From: Actinopolymorpha rutila
Lineage (GTDB): Bacteria > Actinomycetota > Actinomycetes > Propionibacteriales > Actinopolymorphaceae
NCBI RefSeq assembly: GCF_013407855.1
Contig: NZ_JACBZH010000001.1
Span: 6,324,001 to 6,388,000, forward strand
Length of the DNA: 64,000 bases
Direction: 5' to 3'
Each line of letters opens with the position of its first letter. The stretch's first letter is position 1. The translations under genes were made by a program, and so were the position numbers. The notes under the pieces were generated by a model. That model saw nothing but the letters and a program-made list of their open reading frames with translations, was not told the origin of the DNA and made no database searches. Positions 34,496 through 43,824 of this stretch are shown here, piece by piece.

Positions 34496-35128
34496 CTAGT
34501 CGCGCTTCGGGGGCACACCACCGGAACCACCCGCCTTGCCCGAACCACTCCCCCCACCCGAACCGCCCGAGCCGCCCGAACCACTCCCCCCGCCCGAACC
34601 GCCCGAACCGCCCGAACCGTCCGGTTCGAAGCCGGCTGCCTGGATGGACTCGGCCGCCACCCGGACGCCGTAGCGGAACGCGAGTTCGCCGCCGAGGTAG
34701 CCGGAGCCGCCGAGCAGGGAGAGCCCGACCGCGGAGAGGATCAGCTGTCCCCATCCCACCGGGCCGAGCGGGTTGGCCCGGACGAAGAAGTTCACGACGT
34801 ACAGCACGATCACCACGAGGTTGAGCGACATGTGCAGGACCGCCGCGCGGTAGGCACGGGTCCGCCCCGGGATGATCAGGAAGTCGAGCAGCCCGACGGC
34901 CGCGGCGACCACGGCCCCGACGATGCCGATCCCGACCAGCCAGTGCGAGGCCTCGGCGAACAGCACCGGCATGCTGGAGAACCTCGAGACCACGTCGAAG
35001 ACGAAGCTCGCCACCCAGCATCCGATCGGGACCGTGACCAGCGCCGGGTGCAGCGGGTGGCCGTAGGGTCCGGCCGCCAGCGTGGCCGGACGCTTCGCCG
35101 GCAGCCGACTCGTCCCGGCGCCCGCCAT
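34496..35128 (-). CDS. DUF2231 membrane protein
   Basis: A 210-aa integral membrane protein with the DUF2231 signature near the N-terminus (GHPLHPALVTVPIG) followed by four helices and a helix-rich loop. The C-terminal 45 residues are almost entirely Gly and Ser, from a run of short DNA repeats at about 34530-34625. DUF2231 proteins are predicted membrane proteins, sometimes haem- or redox-linked because of the His residues. In this neighbourhood, with a cupredoxin-like lipoprotein, a redox role is plausible but unproven. ATG 35128 has a GGGAGGG ribosome binding site. Confidence 0.8.
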   Translation of the reverse strand: MAGAGTSRLPAKRPATLAAGPYGHPLHPALVTVPIGCWVASFVFDVVSRFSSMPVLFAEASHWLVGIGIVGAVVAAAVGLLDFLIIPGRTRAYRAAVLHMSLNLVVIVLYVVNFFVRANPLGPVGWGQLILSAVGLSLLGGSGYLGGELAFRYGVRVAAESIQAAGFEPDGSGGSGGSGGGSGSGGSGGSGGGSGSGKAGGSGGVPPKRD

Positions 35129-35211
35129 CTGCCCTCCCGAAACCCGCCGCGCACCCCCGTGACCCTGCCGCGGCGTCGTCGACCTGTTCCCTTACCCGTC
35201 CGCCCGGCAGC

Positions 35212-35217
35212 TAGTCT
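35212..35217 (+). promoter_or_regulatory. -10-like hexamer of rnhA
   Basis: TAGTCT ends seven bases before GTG 35225 and no ribosome binding site is present, consistent with a leaderless rnhA transcript. Confidence 0.4.
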
Positions 35218-35224
35218 CGCTGCT

Positions 35225-35689
<465 letters not shown>

Positions 35690-35707
35690 GCCGGCACCCG
35701 CCCTGGG

Positions 35708-36577
35708 CTAGCCGCGGTGCCGGCGGAGGAACTCGGTGAGCGCGGCGACGTAGGGGCCGGGCCGGTCCCGGCGTACGGAATGACCGGCGCCGTCGATCCG
35801 GGCGACCTCCACGTCACCACCGGCCGCCATCGCGCACGCGGCCGCGATCGCGGGCGGCAGCAGCGAGCCCCGGTCGACGTCGCCGTGGACCAGCAGCACC
35901 GGGCAGGTCACCTTCGCCAGCAGGTCGCGCAGTGGTACGAACGGCTCGGTCGGCAGCTCGACCACGCGCGGGTCGAACTGCTCCTTGGACGTCGCCCAAG
36001 GGACCAGCTCCTCCTCCGACCACTCCGGGTTGTCGGCGCGGCCGCGGGCGATCCGGGCTGCCGGGTCGAGCGCGCGTACGGCCGCAAGCCACTCCGGCAT
36101 CTGCCGCGGCGGACCCGGCCGCGGCGGCGCGGAGGGGGTGGCCGGCGTGGCGCCAGGCCTGTTCTGGCGTTCTCCCGGGGGCGGGTCCTCCAGCACCACC
36201 GCGCGCACCAGGTCCGGTCGCAGGCCGGCCAGTGCGGCCGCGGTCACCGCCCCCATCGAGTGCCCGACCACGATGACGCCGTCGGTGTCGAGGTCGGGCT
36301 GGTCGTCCAGTACGGCAGCGGCGTCGCGGGCGTGCGCGCTGTGGCCGAAGGGCTCCTCCGGCAGGCCGGACTCACCATGCCCGCGTGCGTCGGCGGCGAG
36401 TACGCCCCAACCGGGGCCGAGGGCGGATACCACCGGATCCCAGCAGGCACCGGAGTCGCTGAAGCCGTGCAGGAAGAGGACCTCCGTCCGGTCGCCCCGG
36501 CGGGTCCAGGCGATGTGCCCGGTTCGCCCGGGTTCTGGCCGCGGCTCTCGGATCTCGGATTCGCGTGCGGTGCTCAT
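35708..36577 (-). CDS. alpha/beta hydrolase
   Basis: A 289-aa alpha/beta-hydrolase-fold protein. The oxyanion segment is LFLHGFSDSGACW, the nucleophile elbow is GHSMGA, and the acid and base are likely D in VHGDVDRG and H in GAGHSVRRD. There is no signal peptide, so it is cytoplasmic. It resembles the broad esterase/haloperoxidase-like group, and the substrate is not predictable. ATG 36577 has no ribosome binding site but follows TAGCGT by six bases, so the message may be leaderless. Confidence 0.88.
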   Translation of the reverse strand: MSTARESEIREPRPEPGRTGHIAWTRRGDRTEVLFLHGFSDSGACWDPVVSALGPGWGVLAADARGHGESGLPEEPFGHSAHARDAAAVLDDQPDLDTDGVIVVGHSMGAVTAAALAGLRPDLVRAVVLEDPPPGERQNRPGATPATPSAPPRPGPPRQMPEWLAAVRALDPAARIARGRADNPEWSEEELVPWATSKEQFDPRVVELPTEPFVPLRDLLAKVTCPVLLVHGDVDRGSLLPPAIAAACAMAAGGDVEVARIDGAGHSVRRDRPGPYVAALTEFLRRHRG

Positions 36578-36583
36578 CGTTCG

Positions 36584-36589
36584 ACGCTA
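36584..36589 (-). promoter_or_regulatory. -10-like hexamer of the alpha/beta hydrolase gene
   Basis: TAGCGT on the minus strand ends six bases before ATG 36577. It is the same hexamer found before fbiC at 9327. No clear -35 box is seen. Confidence 0.45.
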
Positions 36590-36748
36590 GTGCCGGTAGG
36601 TACGCCTGGACAGTCCGGCGGCCACCACCGGTCGCCGGCACGGTGGGCGATCGAGACGGTGAGTGAGAGGATCGGTCCGGCCCGCTCCTACCCGAGTGGG
36701 CCGAGCAGGCCCGAGGAACGCGAACGCGAACGCGGAAAGGGAATCCGG

Positions 36749-37234
36749 ATGACCGGCCCACGGATGAGCTCCACACCACTGCCAGGGATCGGGGTGCAGT
36801 ACGACCTCACGACCCGCGACGACCGGCACCTGTCGGTGGTGGCACACCGCGACGGCGCCCGGACGCTTTCCGCCTACCGTGGCGACGACCCGGACGCGTG
36901 CGCACTCTCCCTTCAGCTCACCGGCCCCGAGGCGGCCACCCTGGCCGAGGCCTTGCTGCCGACGCACAAGAGCCCGAGCCTGCTGCACAACACCGACCTC
37001 GGCCTGGTCGCGGACCGGATCCCGCTGTCGGCCACCTCGATGTGGAACGGCCGACTGCTCGGCGAGACCCGGCTGCGTGCGGAGACCGGCGCGTCGATCG
37101 TCGCGGTGCTCCGGCGTACGGACGCGATCCCGTCCCCGCGTCCGGACTTCCGGCTGGCGGGCGGTGACACCCTTATCGTGATCGGCACCCGGGAGGGCGT
37201 GGACGCGGCCGCGGCGATCCTCGAGCAGGAGTGA
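36749..37234 (+). CDS. K+/H+ antiporter regulatory subunit (KhtT-like, TrkA-C domain)
   Basis: A 161-aa cytoplasmic protein. An N-terminal domain of about 75 residues (TPLPGIGVQYDLTTRDDRHLSVVAHRD region, typical of KhtT relatives) leads to a TrkA-C/RCK-C domain with the GRLLGETRLRAETGASIVAV and AGGDTLIVIG motifs. The TrkA-C domain binds nucleotides such as c-di-AMP in related proteins. It is separated by four bases from the antiporter gene, the usual KhtT-KhtU pairing. ATG 36749 has a GAAAGGGAA ribosome binding site. Confidence 0.88.
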   Translation: MTGPRMSSTPLPGIGVQYDLTTRDDRHLSVVAHRDGARTLSAYRGDDPDACALSLQLTGPEAATLAEALLPTHKSPSLLHNTDLGLVADRIPLSATSMWNGRLLGETRLRAETGASIVAVLRRTDAIPSPRPDFRLAGGDTLIVIGTREGVDAAAAILEQE

Positions 37235-37238
37235 TTCG

Positions 37239-38510
37239 GTGCACTCGACCCTCCTGCTGATCGAGCTCGGTGCCGTCATCCTGGGGTTGGGGCTGCTCGG
37301 CCGGATCGCCGGCCGCTACGGCTTCTCCCCGATTCCGCTCTACCTGCTGGCCGGCCTGGCGTTCGGCCACGGCGGACTGCTTCCGCTGGACGCCAGCGAG
37401 GAGTTCGTGTCCGTGGGCGCCGAGATCGGCGTCATCCTGCTGCTGTTGATGCTGGGGCTGGAGTACACCGCCGCCGATCTGGTCACCAACCTCAAGACGC
37501 AGTTCCCGGCCGGCATCGTCGACTTCGCCCTGAACGCCGTCCCCGGCGCGCTCGCCGCGCTGCTGCTGGGCTGGGGGCCGGTCGCGGCGGTCGTTCTCGC
37601 CGGCGTCACCTGGATCTCCTCCTCCGGGGTCATCGCCAAGGTGCTCGGCGACCTCGGGCGGATCGGCAACCGCGAGACGCCGGTGATCCTGAGCGTGCTC
37701 GTCCTCGAGGACCTCTCGATGGCGGTCTACCTGCCGATCCTCACCGCGTTGGTGGCCGGGGCCGGGCTGGTCACCGGCAGCATCACGCTGGTGATCGCGC
37801 TCGGCGCCGCCGGCGCGGTGCTGGTGGTCGCGCTGCGCTTCGGCCGGGTGATCTCGCAGTTCGTCTCCAGTGACGACCCGGAGAAGCTGCTGCTGGTGGT
37901 GTTCGGGCTGACCCTGCTGGTCGCCGGGATCGCCCAGCAGGTACAGGTGTCCGCGGCGGTCGGTGCCTTCCTGGTCGGCATCGCGCTGTCCGGCGAGGTG
38001 GCCGAGGGAGCGCACACGCTGCTCAGCCCGCTGCGCGATCTGTTCGCCGCGGTGTTCTTCGTGTTCTTCGGACTGAACACCGACCCGGCGAGCATCCCGC
38101 CGGTCCTGTTCCCCGCGTTGCTGCTCGCGGCCGCCACCATCGTCACCAAGATCGCCACCGGTTACTGGGCGGCGCGGCGGGCCGGGATCGGCGAACGCGG
38201 ACGTTGGCGGGCCGGCGGCACCCTCGTCGCCCGGGGCGAGTTCTCCATCGTCATCGCCGGGATCGCGGTCACCGCCGGCGTACAGCCCGAACTCGGCCCG
38301 CTGGCCACGGCGTACGTCCTGCTGCTGGTGATCGCCGGACCGCTCACCGCGCGGTACGTCGAACCCGTCGCCGGCCGGCTCCGGCGAGTCCTGAACCCTC
38401 CGCCCCCACCACCGCCCAGCCCGGTCGACGGCCCGGCGGCGGAGGATCAGCCGGCCGACGTCCGGCCGGCGGAAGCGGAGGAAGAGGCGCCCCGGCGACG
38501 TCTCGCCTGA
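37239..38510 (+). CDS. cation:proton antiporter, CPA2 family (KhtU-like)
   Basis: A 423-aa membrane antiporter with about 12 helices, exchanging K+ or Na+ for protons. Typical CPA2 elements are RYGFSPIPLYLLAGLAFG at the N-terminus, an acidic GLEYTAADL segment, SSSGVIAKVLGDLG and a VFFVFFGLNTDP stretch. The C-terminal 40 residues are Pro/Glu-rich and cytoplasmic, with no TrkA-N domain, in agreement with the separate regulatory subunit at 36749. GTG 37239 begins the helix-leading sequence HSTLLLIELG. Expected functions are pH and potassium homeostasis. Confidence 0.92.
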   Translation: MHSTLLLIELGAVILGLGLLGRIAGRYGFSPIPLYLLAGLAFGHGGLLPLDASEEFVSVGAEIGVILLLLMLGLEYTAADLVTNLKTQFPAGIVDFALNAVPGALAALLLGWGPVAAVVLAGVTWISSSGVIAKVLGDLGRIGNRETPVILSVLVLEDLSMAVYLPILTALVAGAGLVTGSITLVIALGAAGAVLVVALRFGRVISQFVSSDDPEKLLLVVFGLTLLVAGIAQQVQVSAAVGAFLVGIALSGEVAEGAHTLLSPLRDLFAAVFFVFFGLNTDPASIPPVLFPALLLAAATIVTKIATGYWAARRAGIGERGRWRAGGTLVARGEFSIVIAGIAVTAGVQPELGPLATAYVLLLVIAGPLTARYVEPVAGRLRRVLNPPPPPPPSPVDGPAAEDQPADVRPAEAEEEAPRRRLA

Positions 38511-38540
38511 AGGCCGGCGACTCGACAGCCGCCGGGCGAA

Positions 38541-38561
38541 GTCACATGTTGATCATGTGAC
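38541..38561. terminator. 21-bp palindrome spanning the lpdA stop codon
   Basis: GTCACATG-TTGAT-CATGTGAC is a perfect inverted repeat with 8-bp arms. It contains the last codons and the stop of lpdA and sits 31 bases past the antiporter stop. It could act as a bidirectional attenuating hairpin between the convergent genes. No T-tract is present. Confidence 0.45.
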
Positions 38562-39942
38562 CCGCGAGCCCGTGGATCGCCTCCTTGACGGCCTCGCCGA
38601 GCGTCGGGTGGGCGTGCACGTTGCGGGCGACCTCGTTGACGGTGAGGTCCCACTGCTGGGCCAGGGTCAGCTCGGGCAGCAGCTCGCTGGCGTCCGGGCC
38701 GATGATGTGGGCGCCGAGCAGCTCGCCGTACTCGTTGTCGCTGAGGATCTTCACGAAGCCGCCGGGGTCGCCGAGTCCGTGCGCCTTGCCGTTGGCGGTG
38801 AACGGGAACTTCGCCACCTTGACGTCGTGGCCGGCCGAGCGGGCCTGCTCCTCGGTCAGCCCGAAGCTCGCGATCTGCGGCTGGCAGTAGGTGGCCCGCG
38901 GGATCATCACGAACTCGAGCTCCTGCGTCTCCGCGTCGCCGATGGTCTCCGCCGCCACGATGCCCATCGCCTCCGCGGCGTGGGCGAGCATCAGCTGGGC
39001 GGTCACGTCGCCGATGGCGAAGATGTGCGGGACGCTGGTGCGGCCGCGCCGGTCGACGGCGATCGCGCCGCGTTCGGTCAGCTCGACCCCGGTGGTGTCC
39101 AGGCCGTAGCCCTCGACCCGGGGCGCGAAGCCGATCGCCTGCATCACCTTGTCGGCCTTCAGGGTCTGCTTCTCCCCGTCGCGGGTGACCAGCACCTCCA
39201 CCTGGTCGCCGCTCTCGTCGATCGACTCCACCCGGGTCGAGGTGAGGATGTCGATGCCGAGCTTGCGGAACCTGCGGTTGAGCTCCGCGGACACCTCGGC
39301 GTCCTCGGTGGGCACCACCCGGTCGAGGAACTCCACCATGGTCACCTTCACGCCGTAGGCGTTCAGGACGTACGCGAACTCCACCCCGATCGCGCCCGCG
39401 CCGGCGATGACGATGCTGCCCGGGAGCTCCTCGCTGAGGATCTGCCCCTCGTAGGTCACCACCCGGTCGCTGAGGGAGGTGCCCGGAAGCAGCCGGGTCT
39501 CCGCGCCGACAGCGATGATGCAGTGGTCGAACGTGATCGTCTCGGTGCCGCCGTCGGTCTTGTCGACCCGGATGGTGTTCGGGTCGGTGAAGGTGCCGCG
39601 GCCGTCGTACTCGGTGATCGCGTTCTTCTTCATGAGGTAGTGGACGCCCTTGACCCGGCCGTCGGCGACCTTCCGGCTGCGGGTGTACGCCGCGCCGTAG
39701 TCGACCCGTACCTCGCCGTCGGCCTGGATGCCGAACGCCTTGGCCTCCCGGGTGACGAGGTTGGCCAGCTCGGCGTTGCGCAGCAGCGCCTTGGACGGGA
39801 TGCAGCCGATGTTGAGGCAGACGCCGCCCCAGAACTTCTCCTCCACGACCGCGGCCTTCTGACCGAGTTGCGCGGCTCGTACCGCCGCCGTGTAGCCGCC
39901 CGGACCCGAACCCAGCACCACCACGTCAAAGTGTGTCGACAT
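38542..39942 (-). CDS. lpdA: dihydrolipoyl dehydrogenase (E3)
   Basis: FAD-dependent disulfide oxidoreductase of 466 aa, the shared E3 component of 2-oxoacid dehydrogenase and glycine cleavage complexes. Visible motifs are the FAD site VVVLGSGPGGY, the redox disulfide GGVCLNIGCIPSK, the NAD site GAGAIGVEFAYV and the C-terminal active-site HAHPTLGEAVKEA with the His-Glu pair. ATG 39942 starts the canonical MSTHFDVVVLG. It has no ribosome binding site, but TACCGT lies seven bases upstream. No E1 or E2 gene is nearby. Confidence 0.96.
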   Translation of the reverse strand: MSTHFDVVVLGSGPGGYTAAVRAAQLGQKAAVVEEKFWGGVCLNIGCIPSKALLRNAELANLVTREAKAFGIQADGEVRVDYGAAYTRSRKVADGRVKGVHYLMKKNAITEYDGRGTFTDPNTIRVDKTDGGTETITFDHCIIAVGAETRLLPGTSLSDRVVTYEGQILSEELPGSIVIAGAGAIGVEFAYVLNAYGVKVTMVEFLDRVVPTEDAEVSAELNRRFRKLGIDILTSTRVESIDESGDQVEVLVTRDGEKQTLKADKVMQAIGFAPRVEGYGLDTTGVELTERGAIAVDRRGRTSVPHIFAIGDVTAQLMLAHAAEAMGIVAAETIGDAETQELEFVMIPRATYCQPQIASFGLTEEQARSAGHDVKVAKFPFTANGKAHGLGDPGGFVKILSDNEYGELLGAHIIGPDASELLPELTLAQQWDLTVNEVARNVHAHPTLGEAVKEAIHGLAGHMINM

Positions 39943-39949
39943 GCCCCAG

Positions 39950-39955
39950 ACGGTA
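39950..39955 (-). promoter_or_regulatory. -10-like hexamer of lpdA
   Basis: TACCGT on the minus strand ends seven bases before ATG 39942. The absence of a Shine-Dalgarno fits a leaderless start. The gap to the upstream ABC gene's stop is 26 bases, so read-through cotranscription is also possible. Confidence 0.35.
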
Positions 39956-39968
39956 GCTCGCCCCCTGG

Positions 39969-41846
39969 TCAGCGGTAGGCACGGGCCTGCATCTGGAACA
40001 GCTCGGCGTACCGTCCACCCAGGGCCACCAGCTCCTCGTGCGAGCCGACCTCCGCGACCCGCCCGTCGGCCATCACCACGATCAGGTCGGCCATCCGGAC
40101 GGTGGAGAACCGGTGGGACACCAGGATGGTCACCCCACCGGTCTCCGCGGCCGCCAGCCGGGAGGCCTGCGCGAACCGTTCGAACAACACGTGCTCGGCC
40201 TCGGGGTCGAGCGCGGCGGTGGGTTCGTCCAGCAGCAACACCAGGGTGCGCTCCCGCATGAACGCCCGCGCCAGGGCCAGCCGCTGCCACTGCCCGCCGG
40301 ACAGGTCCACCCCGTCGGAGAACTTCTTGCCCAGCTGGGTCTCCAGGCCGCGGGGCAGCTTCTCCACCACCGCCTCGGCGTCGCCGCGGCGGATCGCCGC
40401 CGCCACCGCCCGCTCGTCGTCCATCCGGTCGGTGTCGCCGATGCCCACCACCTCCCGGGCGGTGAACTGGAACTTCACGAAGTCCTGGAAGCCGGCCGAG
40501 ATCCGGGACCGCCACCCCGCCGGGTCGAGGTCGCGCAGGTCGGTGCCGTCGACGCGGATGGACCCCGTCGTCGGGTCGTACAGCCTGGCCAGCAGCTTCA
40601 CCAAGGTGGTCTTTCCGGCGCCGTTCTCACCCACCAGCGCGACGGTCGAGCCGGCCGGCAGGGTCAGGTCGACGTCGTGCAGGGTGGCCTGCTCCGAGCC
40701 GGGGTAGCGGAACCCGACGCCGCGGAAGGTGATCCCCTCGGTCAGCCGGGGCGGGGCGGGCGTACGGCTGTCCGACCAGGAGTTGCGGGCGGCGTACTCC
40801 CGCAGCCAGTCGTAGCGGCCGAAGCTGCGCAGGATCTCGCCCATCCAGTAGACGTTGCCGGCCAGGCCGCCGGCGAGCTGGTCGACCTGCGGCGCGACCA
40901 GGATCAGGAGTACGACGTCGCCGGCGCTGACCTGGCCCGAACGCGCCCGGGCCAGCACCCACACGATCGCGGCGGCGTAGACCAGGCCGAAGGCGGCCCG
41001 CACCGTCCCGTCGAGCAGGGCACCCTTGCGCAACGCCGTCGCCTGGATGTCGAACACCTCGTCGTGCAGCCGCGCGAGCCGGTCGACCAGCACCGGGCGC
41101 AGGCCGAAGACCCGTACCTCCAGGCCGTTGCGGGCGTCCTTGGAGATCTCGATCAGCCGGTCGATCATCCGGTGGCGGGGTGCGACCTCCTCGACGGCGT
41201 CCTGCACCCGGCGGATGTTGCGGTAGGACGACCACACCCGGCCCAGGCCGAGCACCGGGAGCAGGAGAAGTACGGGGTGCACCGAGCCGAGCAGGCCGAG
41301 CACCGCGACGGTGTTGGCCGCGATGCCGACCAGGAACAGCAGCATCTCGAAGCTGACGCCGAGCCGCCACGCCTGCTCGCGGATCAGCTCCAGCCGGTCG
41401 GCCACCTTCGGGTCCTCGTGGTGGGTGATGCTCGGGATCGACACGGTGACGTCGAGCAGGTCGCGGTAGACCCGGCCCGCCACCCGCTCGGCGGTGGTGT
41501 CCTGGATCGGGCCGGTGACGACCATCCCGACGAAGCTCACCGCGAACCCGACCAGGATGACGGCGGTGCCCAGGCCGATGGTGCCCGAGTCCCGCCCGGT
41601 CAGCCCGTCGACGAGGAGTTTCACGCCGTACGTCTGGGCCGGCGCGGTCACCGCCTGCAGAACCGACAGCACGCACTGGACGACGACCAGCAGCGGGGCC
41701 GCCCGGAAGGCGGTGACCGCCCACAGGCGTACGGCCCGCACCGCCTCCGGCAGCGGCAGCGAGCGTTCCGCGGCCTTCTTCTCCTCGGCGGCCTTCCGGT
41801 CCTCCGCGGCCTTCTGGTCCTCAGGGGACTGCGTGGACTCAGACAT
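39969..41846 (-). CDS. ABC exporter half-transporter (subunit 2)
   Basis: Fused membrane-ATPase half-transporter of 625 aa. A charged Glu/Lys/Ala helix (residues 8-30) precedes six membrane helices. The nucleotide-binding domain has Walker A GENGAGKTT, signature DLSGGQWQR, Walker B VLLLDEPTAALD and H-loop VSHRFS, all canonical. Its start overlaps the stop of the companion half-transporter by eight bases, so the pair likely forms a heterodimer. The substrate is unknown; a natural product, lipid or peptide is possible. Neighbouring genes give no clear hint. Confidence 0.9.
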   Translation of the reverse strand: MSESTQSPEDQKAAEDRKAAEEKKAAERSLPLPEAVRAVRLWAVTAFRAAPLLVVVQCVLSVLQAVTAPAQTYGVKLLVDGLTGRDSGTIGLGTAVILVGFAVSFVGMVVTGPIQDTTAERVAGRVYRDLLDVTVSIPSITHHEDPKVADRLELIREQAWRLGVSFEMLLFLVGIAANTVAVLGLLGSVHPVLLLLPVLGLGRVWSSYRNIRRVQDAVEEVAPRHRMIDRLIEISKDARNGLEVRVFGLRPVLVDRLARLHDEVFDIQATALRKGALLDGTVRAAFGLVYAAAIVWVLARARSGQVSAGDVVLLILVAPQVDQLAGGLAGNVYWMGEILRSFGRYDWLREYAARNSWSDSRTPAPPRLTEGITFRGVGFRYPGSEQATLHDVDLTLPAGSTVALVGENGAGKTTLVKLLARLYDPTTGSIRVDGTDLRDLDPAGWRSRISAGFQDFVKFQFTAREVVGIGDTDRMDDERAVAAAIRRGDAEAVVEKLPRGLETQLGKKFSDGVDLSGGQWQRLALARAFMRERTLVLLLDEPTAALDPEAEHVLFERFAQASRLAAAETGGVTILVSHRFSTVRMADLIVVMADGRVAEVGSHEELVALGGRYAELFQMQARAYR

Positions 41847-43824
41847 CGACCGGTCCCCTCTCCGCGACCTCGGCCACGGCGTACCGCTCGGCCTGCAACG
41901 TGAACATGTCGGCGTACCGCCCGCCGGTGCCCAGCAACTCCTCGTGCGTACCCGACTCGACGATCCGGCCGTTTTCCAGCACGCAGATCCGGTGCGCGTC
42001 GCGTACGACGGAGAACCGGTGGGAGATGATCAGCGACGTGAGGCCGGAGGTCAGGTCGAGGTAGCGCTCGACGAGTTCGGCCTCGGCGCGGACGTCCAGC
42101 GCGGCGGCCGGCTCGTCGAGCACGAGCACCCCGGCGCCGGCGTCGACCGCGAACAACGCGCGCGCCAGCGCGACCCGCTGCCACTCCCCGCCGGACAGGT
42201 CGACGCCTCCGGTGTAGGTCTTGTCCAGCACGGTGTTCCAGCCGGAGGGGAGCCTGGCGACGACGTCGGTGATCCCGGCCTCGGCGGCCACCCGGCCGAC
42301 CGCGTCGCCGGGGTCGACCGCCGGGGACGGCCCCGGCGGTCCGGCGTGCTCGACCGCGCCGAGCACCACGTTGTCGGCAGCCGAGAGCGGGAACCGCAGG
42401 AAGTCCTGCACGATGGCGGCGATCCGCCGCTGCCACCGGGCCAGGTCGAGGTCGCGCAGGTCGACGCCGTCGACGGTGATCCGGCCCGACGTCGGCTGGT
42501 AGACGCCGGCGAGCAGCTTGACCAGCGTGGATTTTCCGGCGCCGTTGACTCCCACGAGGGCCAGCGCCTCACCGGCCCGGATCTCCAGGTCGAGACCGGA
42601 CAGCACCTCCGCGCCCTCCGCGGCGCCGGGGTAACGGAAGCTGACGTTCTCGAACCGGACGCACTCCCGCGGCATCGCGCCGACGTCGGGCGTGCGCATC
42701 GTCGGGCCCGGCTGCCCTTCCGCCCGCCCCTCGGTCTGCTCGGGGTGGTGTTCGGCGATGAACCCCGGAAGCTCTCGCAACGCGCGAAGGGCGGTCTGTG
42801 CCCGCCGCACCTGTACGGCCGCGAAACCGTTGTACGACATGCCGACGGCGAGGATCGCGGGGACCGCGGTGGCCACCTGCGTCAGCGGCAGGTCACCGGC
42901 CAGTGCCGCCCGGGCGACCAGCACCACCGCGACCGCGTGCGCGGTCAGGTGCACCACCGCCGCACCGGCGGCGGCCGCCGTGCCCTTGCGGCGGGCCGCC
43001 CACACCGGCCGCATCGCGTCCAGCCACTCCCGCAGATGGCGTTCGACCAGCCAGCGGTTGAGGCCGAACACCCGTAGTTCTTTGGGCGCGTCCTTCATGC
43101 CGAGGTCGAAGAGGTACCACGTGCGGCGCTGCCCCTCGGTGAGTCCCCACCAGGAGTCGATCTCGCGCTCGACCACCCGGCGGCGGTCCCACTCCATGAA
43201 GAAGGTCACCGCGGCCAGCACGACCGCGACCGGCCAGGAGAACGTCCGGCCGACCAGTACGGCCGAACCCAGCAACGTGAGCCGGCTGGACACCAGCCCG
43301 GGCAGGGTGTGCAGGCCGTTGCTGACCTGGTAGCCCTCCTTGCCCTTGGCGCGTTCCTGCTCGTCCTGTACCTGCGGGTCCTCCAGGTGGTGGATCCGGC
43401 GGGGGCGCAGGAGCGGGTCGATGACGCGGACGCCGATGTCGCGGGAGACCCGGTTGGAGAGGTTCCACTGCGCGACCTGGGTGAGGGCGGGAAGGGTGCT
43501 CTGCGCGACGAACACCACCAGCATCGCCGCGAGCAGAAACCCGAAGCCGGCAAGGGACATCGCCGCCGACCTGTCGGCGACGACGTCGGGCACCGCGCCG
43601 ACGACCTGCCCGACGAGGTAGGTGAGCAGAACGCCGAGGACGGAGGAGGAGACGGCCAGGCCGAGCGTCAGGAGGGTGTTGCGGCGGGCGACCTGGTAGG
43701 CATACCCGATGAGTGCGAACACGCCGAGGACCGTAACTGCCACCACCGACAGGCACAACGGGATTAGCGCCGACCCCACCGGCGCACGCGTACACGACGT
43801 CGCCGTCATCGCCGGTGACGGCAT
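41839..43824 (-). CDS. ABC exporter half-transporter (subunit 1), start uncertain
   Basis: Fused membrane-ATPase half-transporter of up to 661 aa. The nucleotide-binding domain has Walker A GVNGAGKST, signature DLSGGEWQR, Walker B VLVLDEPAAALD and H-loop ISHRFS, so both halves of the pair can hydrolyse ATP. The 5' end is problematic. ATG 43824, ATG 43809 and several GTG codons down to 43722 lack a ribosome binding site, and all lie within the divergent dehydrogenase gene that starts at 43709. The first helix pair (LIPLCLSVVAVTVLGV and NTLLTLGLAV) favours a start between 43758 and 43722. The given coordinate is the longest form. Confidence 0.8.
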   Translation of the reverse strand: MPSPAMTATSCTRAPVGSALIPLCLSVVAVTVLGVFALIGYAYQVARRNTLLTLGLAVSSSVLGVLLTYLVGQVVGAVPDVVADRSAAMSLAGFGFLLAAMLVVFVAQSTLPALTQVAQWNLSNRVSRDIGVRVIDPLLRPRRIHHLEDPQVQDEQERAKGKEGYQVSNGLHTLPGLVSSRLTLLGSAVLVGRTFSWPVAVVLAAVTFFMEWDRRRVVEREIDSWWGLTEGQRRTWYLFDLGMKDAPKELRVFGLNRWLVERHLREWLDAMRPVWAARRKGTAAAAGAAVVHLTAHAVAVVLVARAALAGDLPLTQVATAVPAILAVGMSYNGFAAVQVRRAQTALRALRELPGFIAEHHPEQTEGRAEGQPGPTMRTPDVGAMPRECVRFENVSFRYPGAAEGAEVLSGLDLEIRAGEALALVGVNGAGKSTLVKLLAGVYQPTSGRITVDGVDLRDLDLARWQRRIAAIVQDFLRFPLSAADNVVLGAVEHAGPPGPSPAVDPGDAVGRVAAEAGITDVVARLPSGWNTVLDKTYTGGVDLSGGEWQRVALARALFAVDAGAGVLVLDEPAAALDVRAEAELVERYLDLTSGLTSLIISHRFSVVRDAHRICVLENGRIVESGTHEELLGTGGRYADMFTLQAERYAVAEVAERGPVDV

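Noticed and set aside
39941..43824. secondary-metabolite or resistance cluster around the ABC exporter pair
   Set aside because: No biosynthetic enzymes (PKS, NRPS, terpene, RiPP) are present nearby. Exporters alone do not support a cluster.
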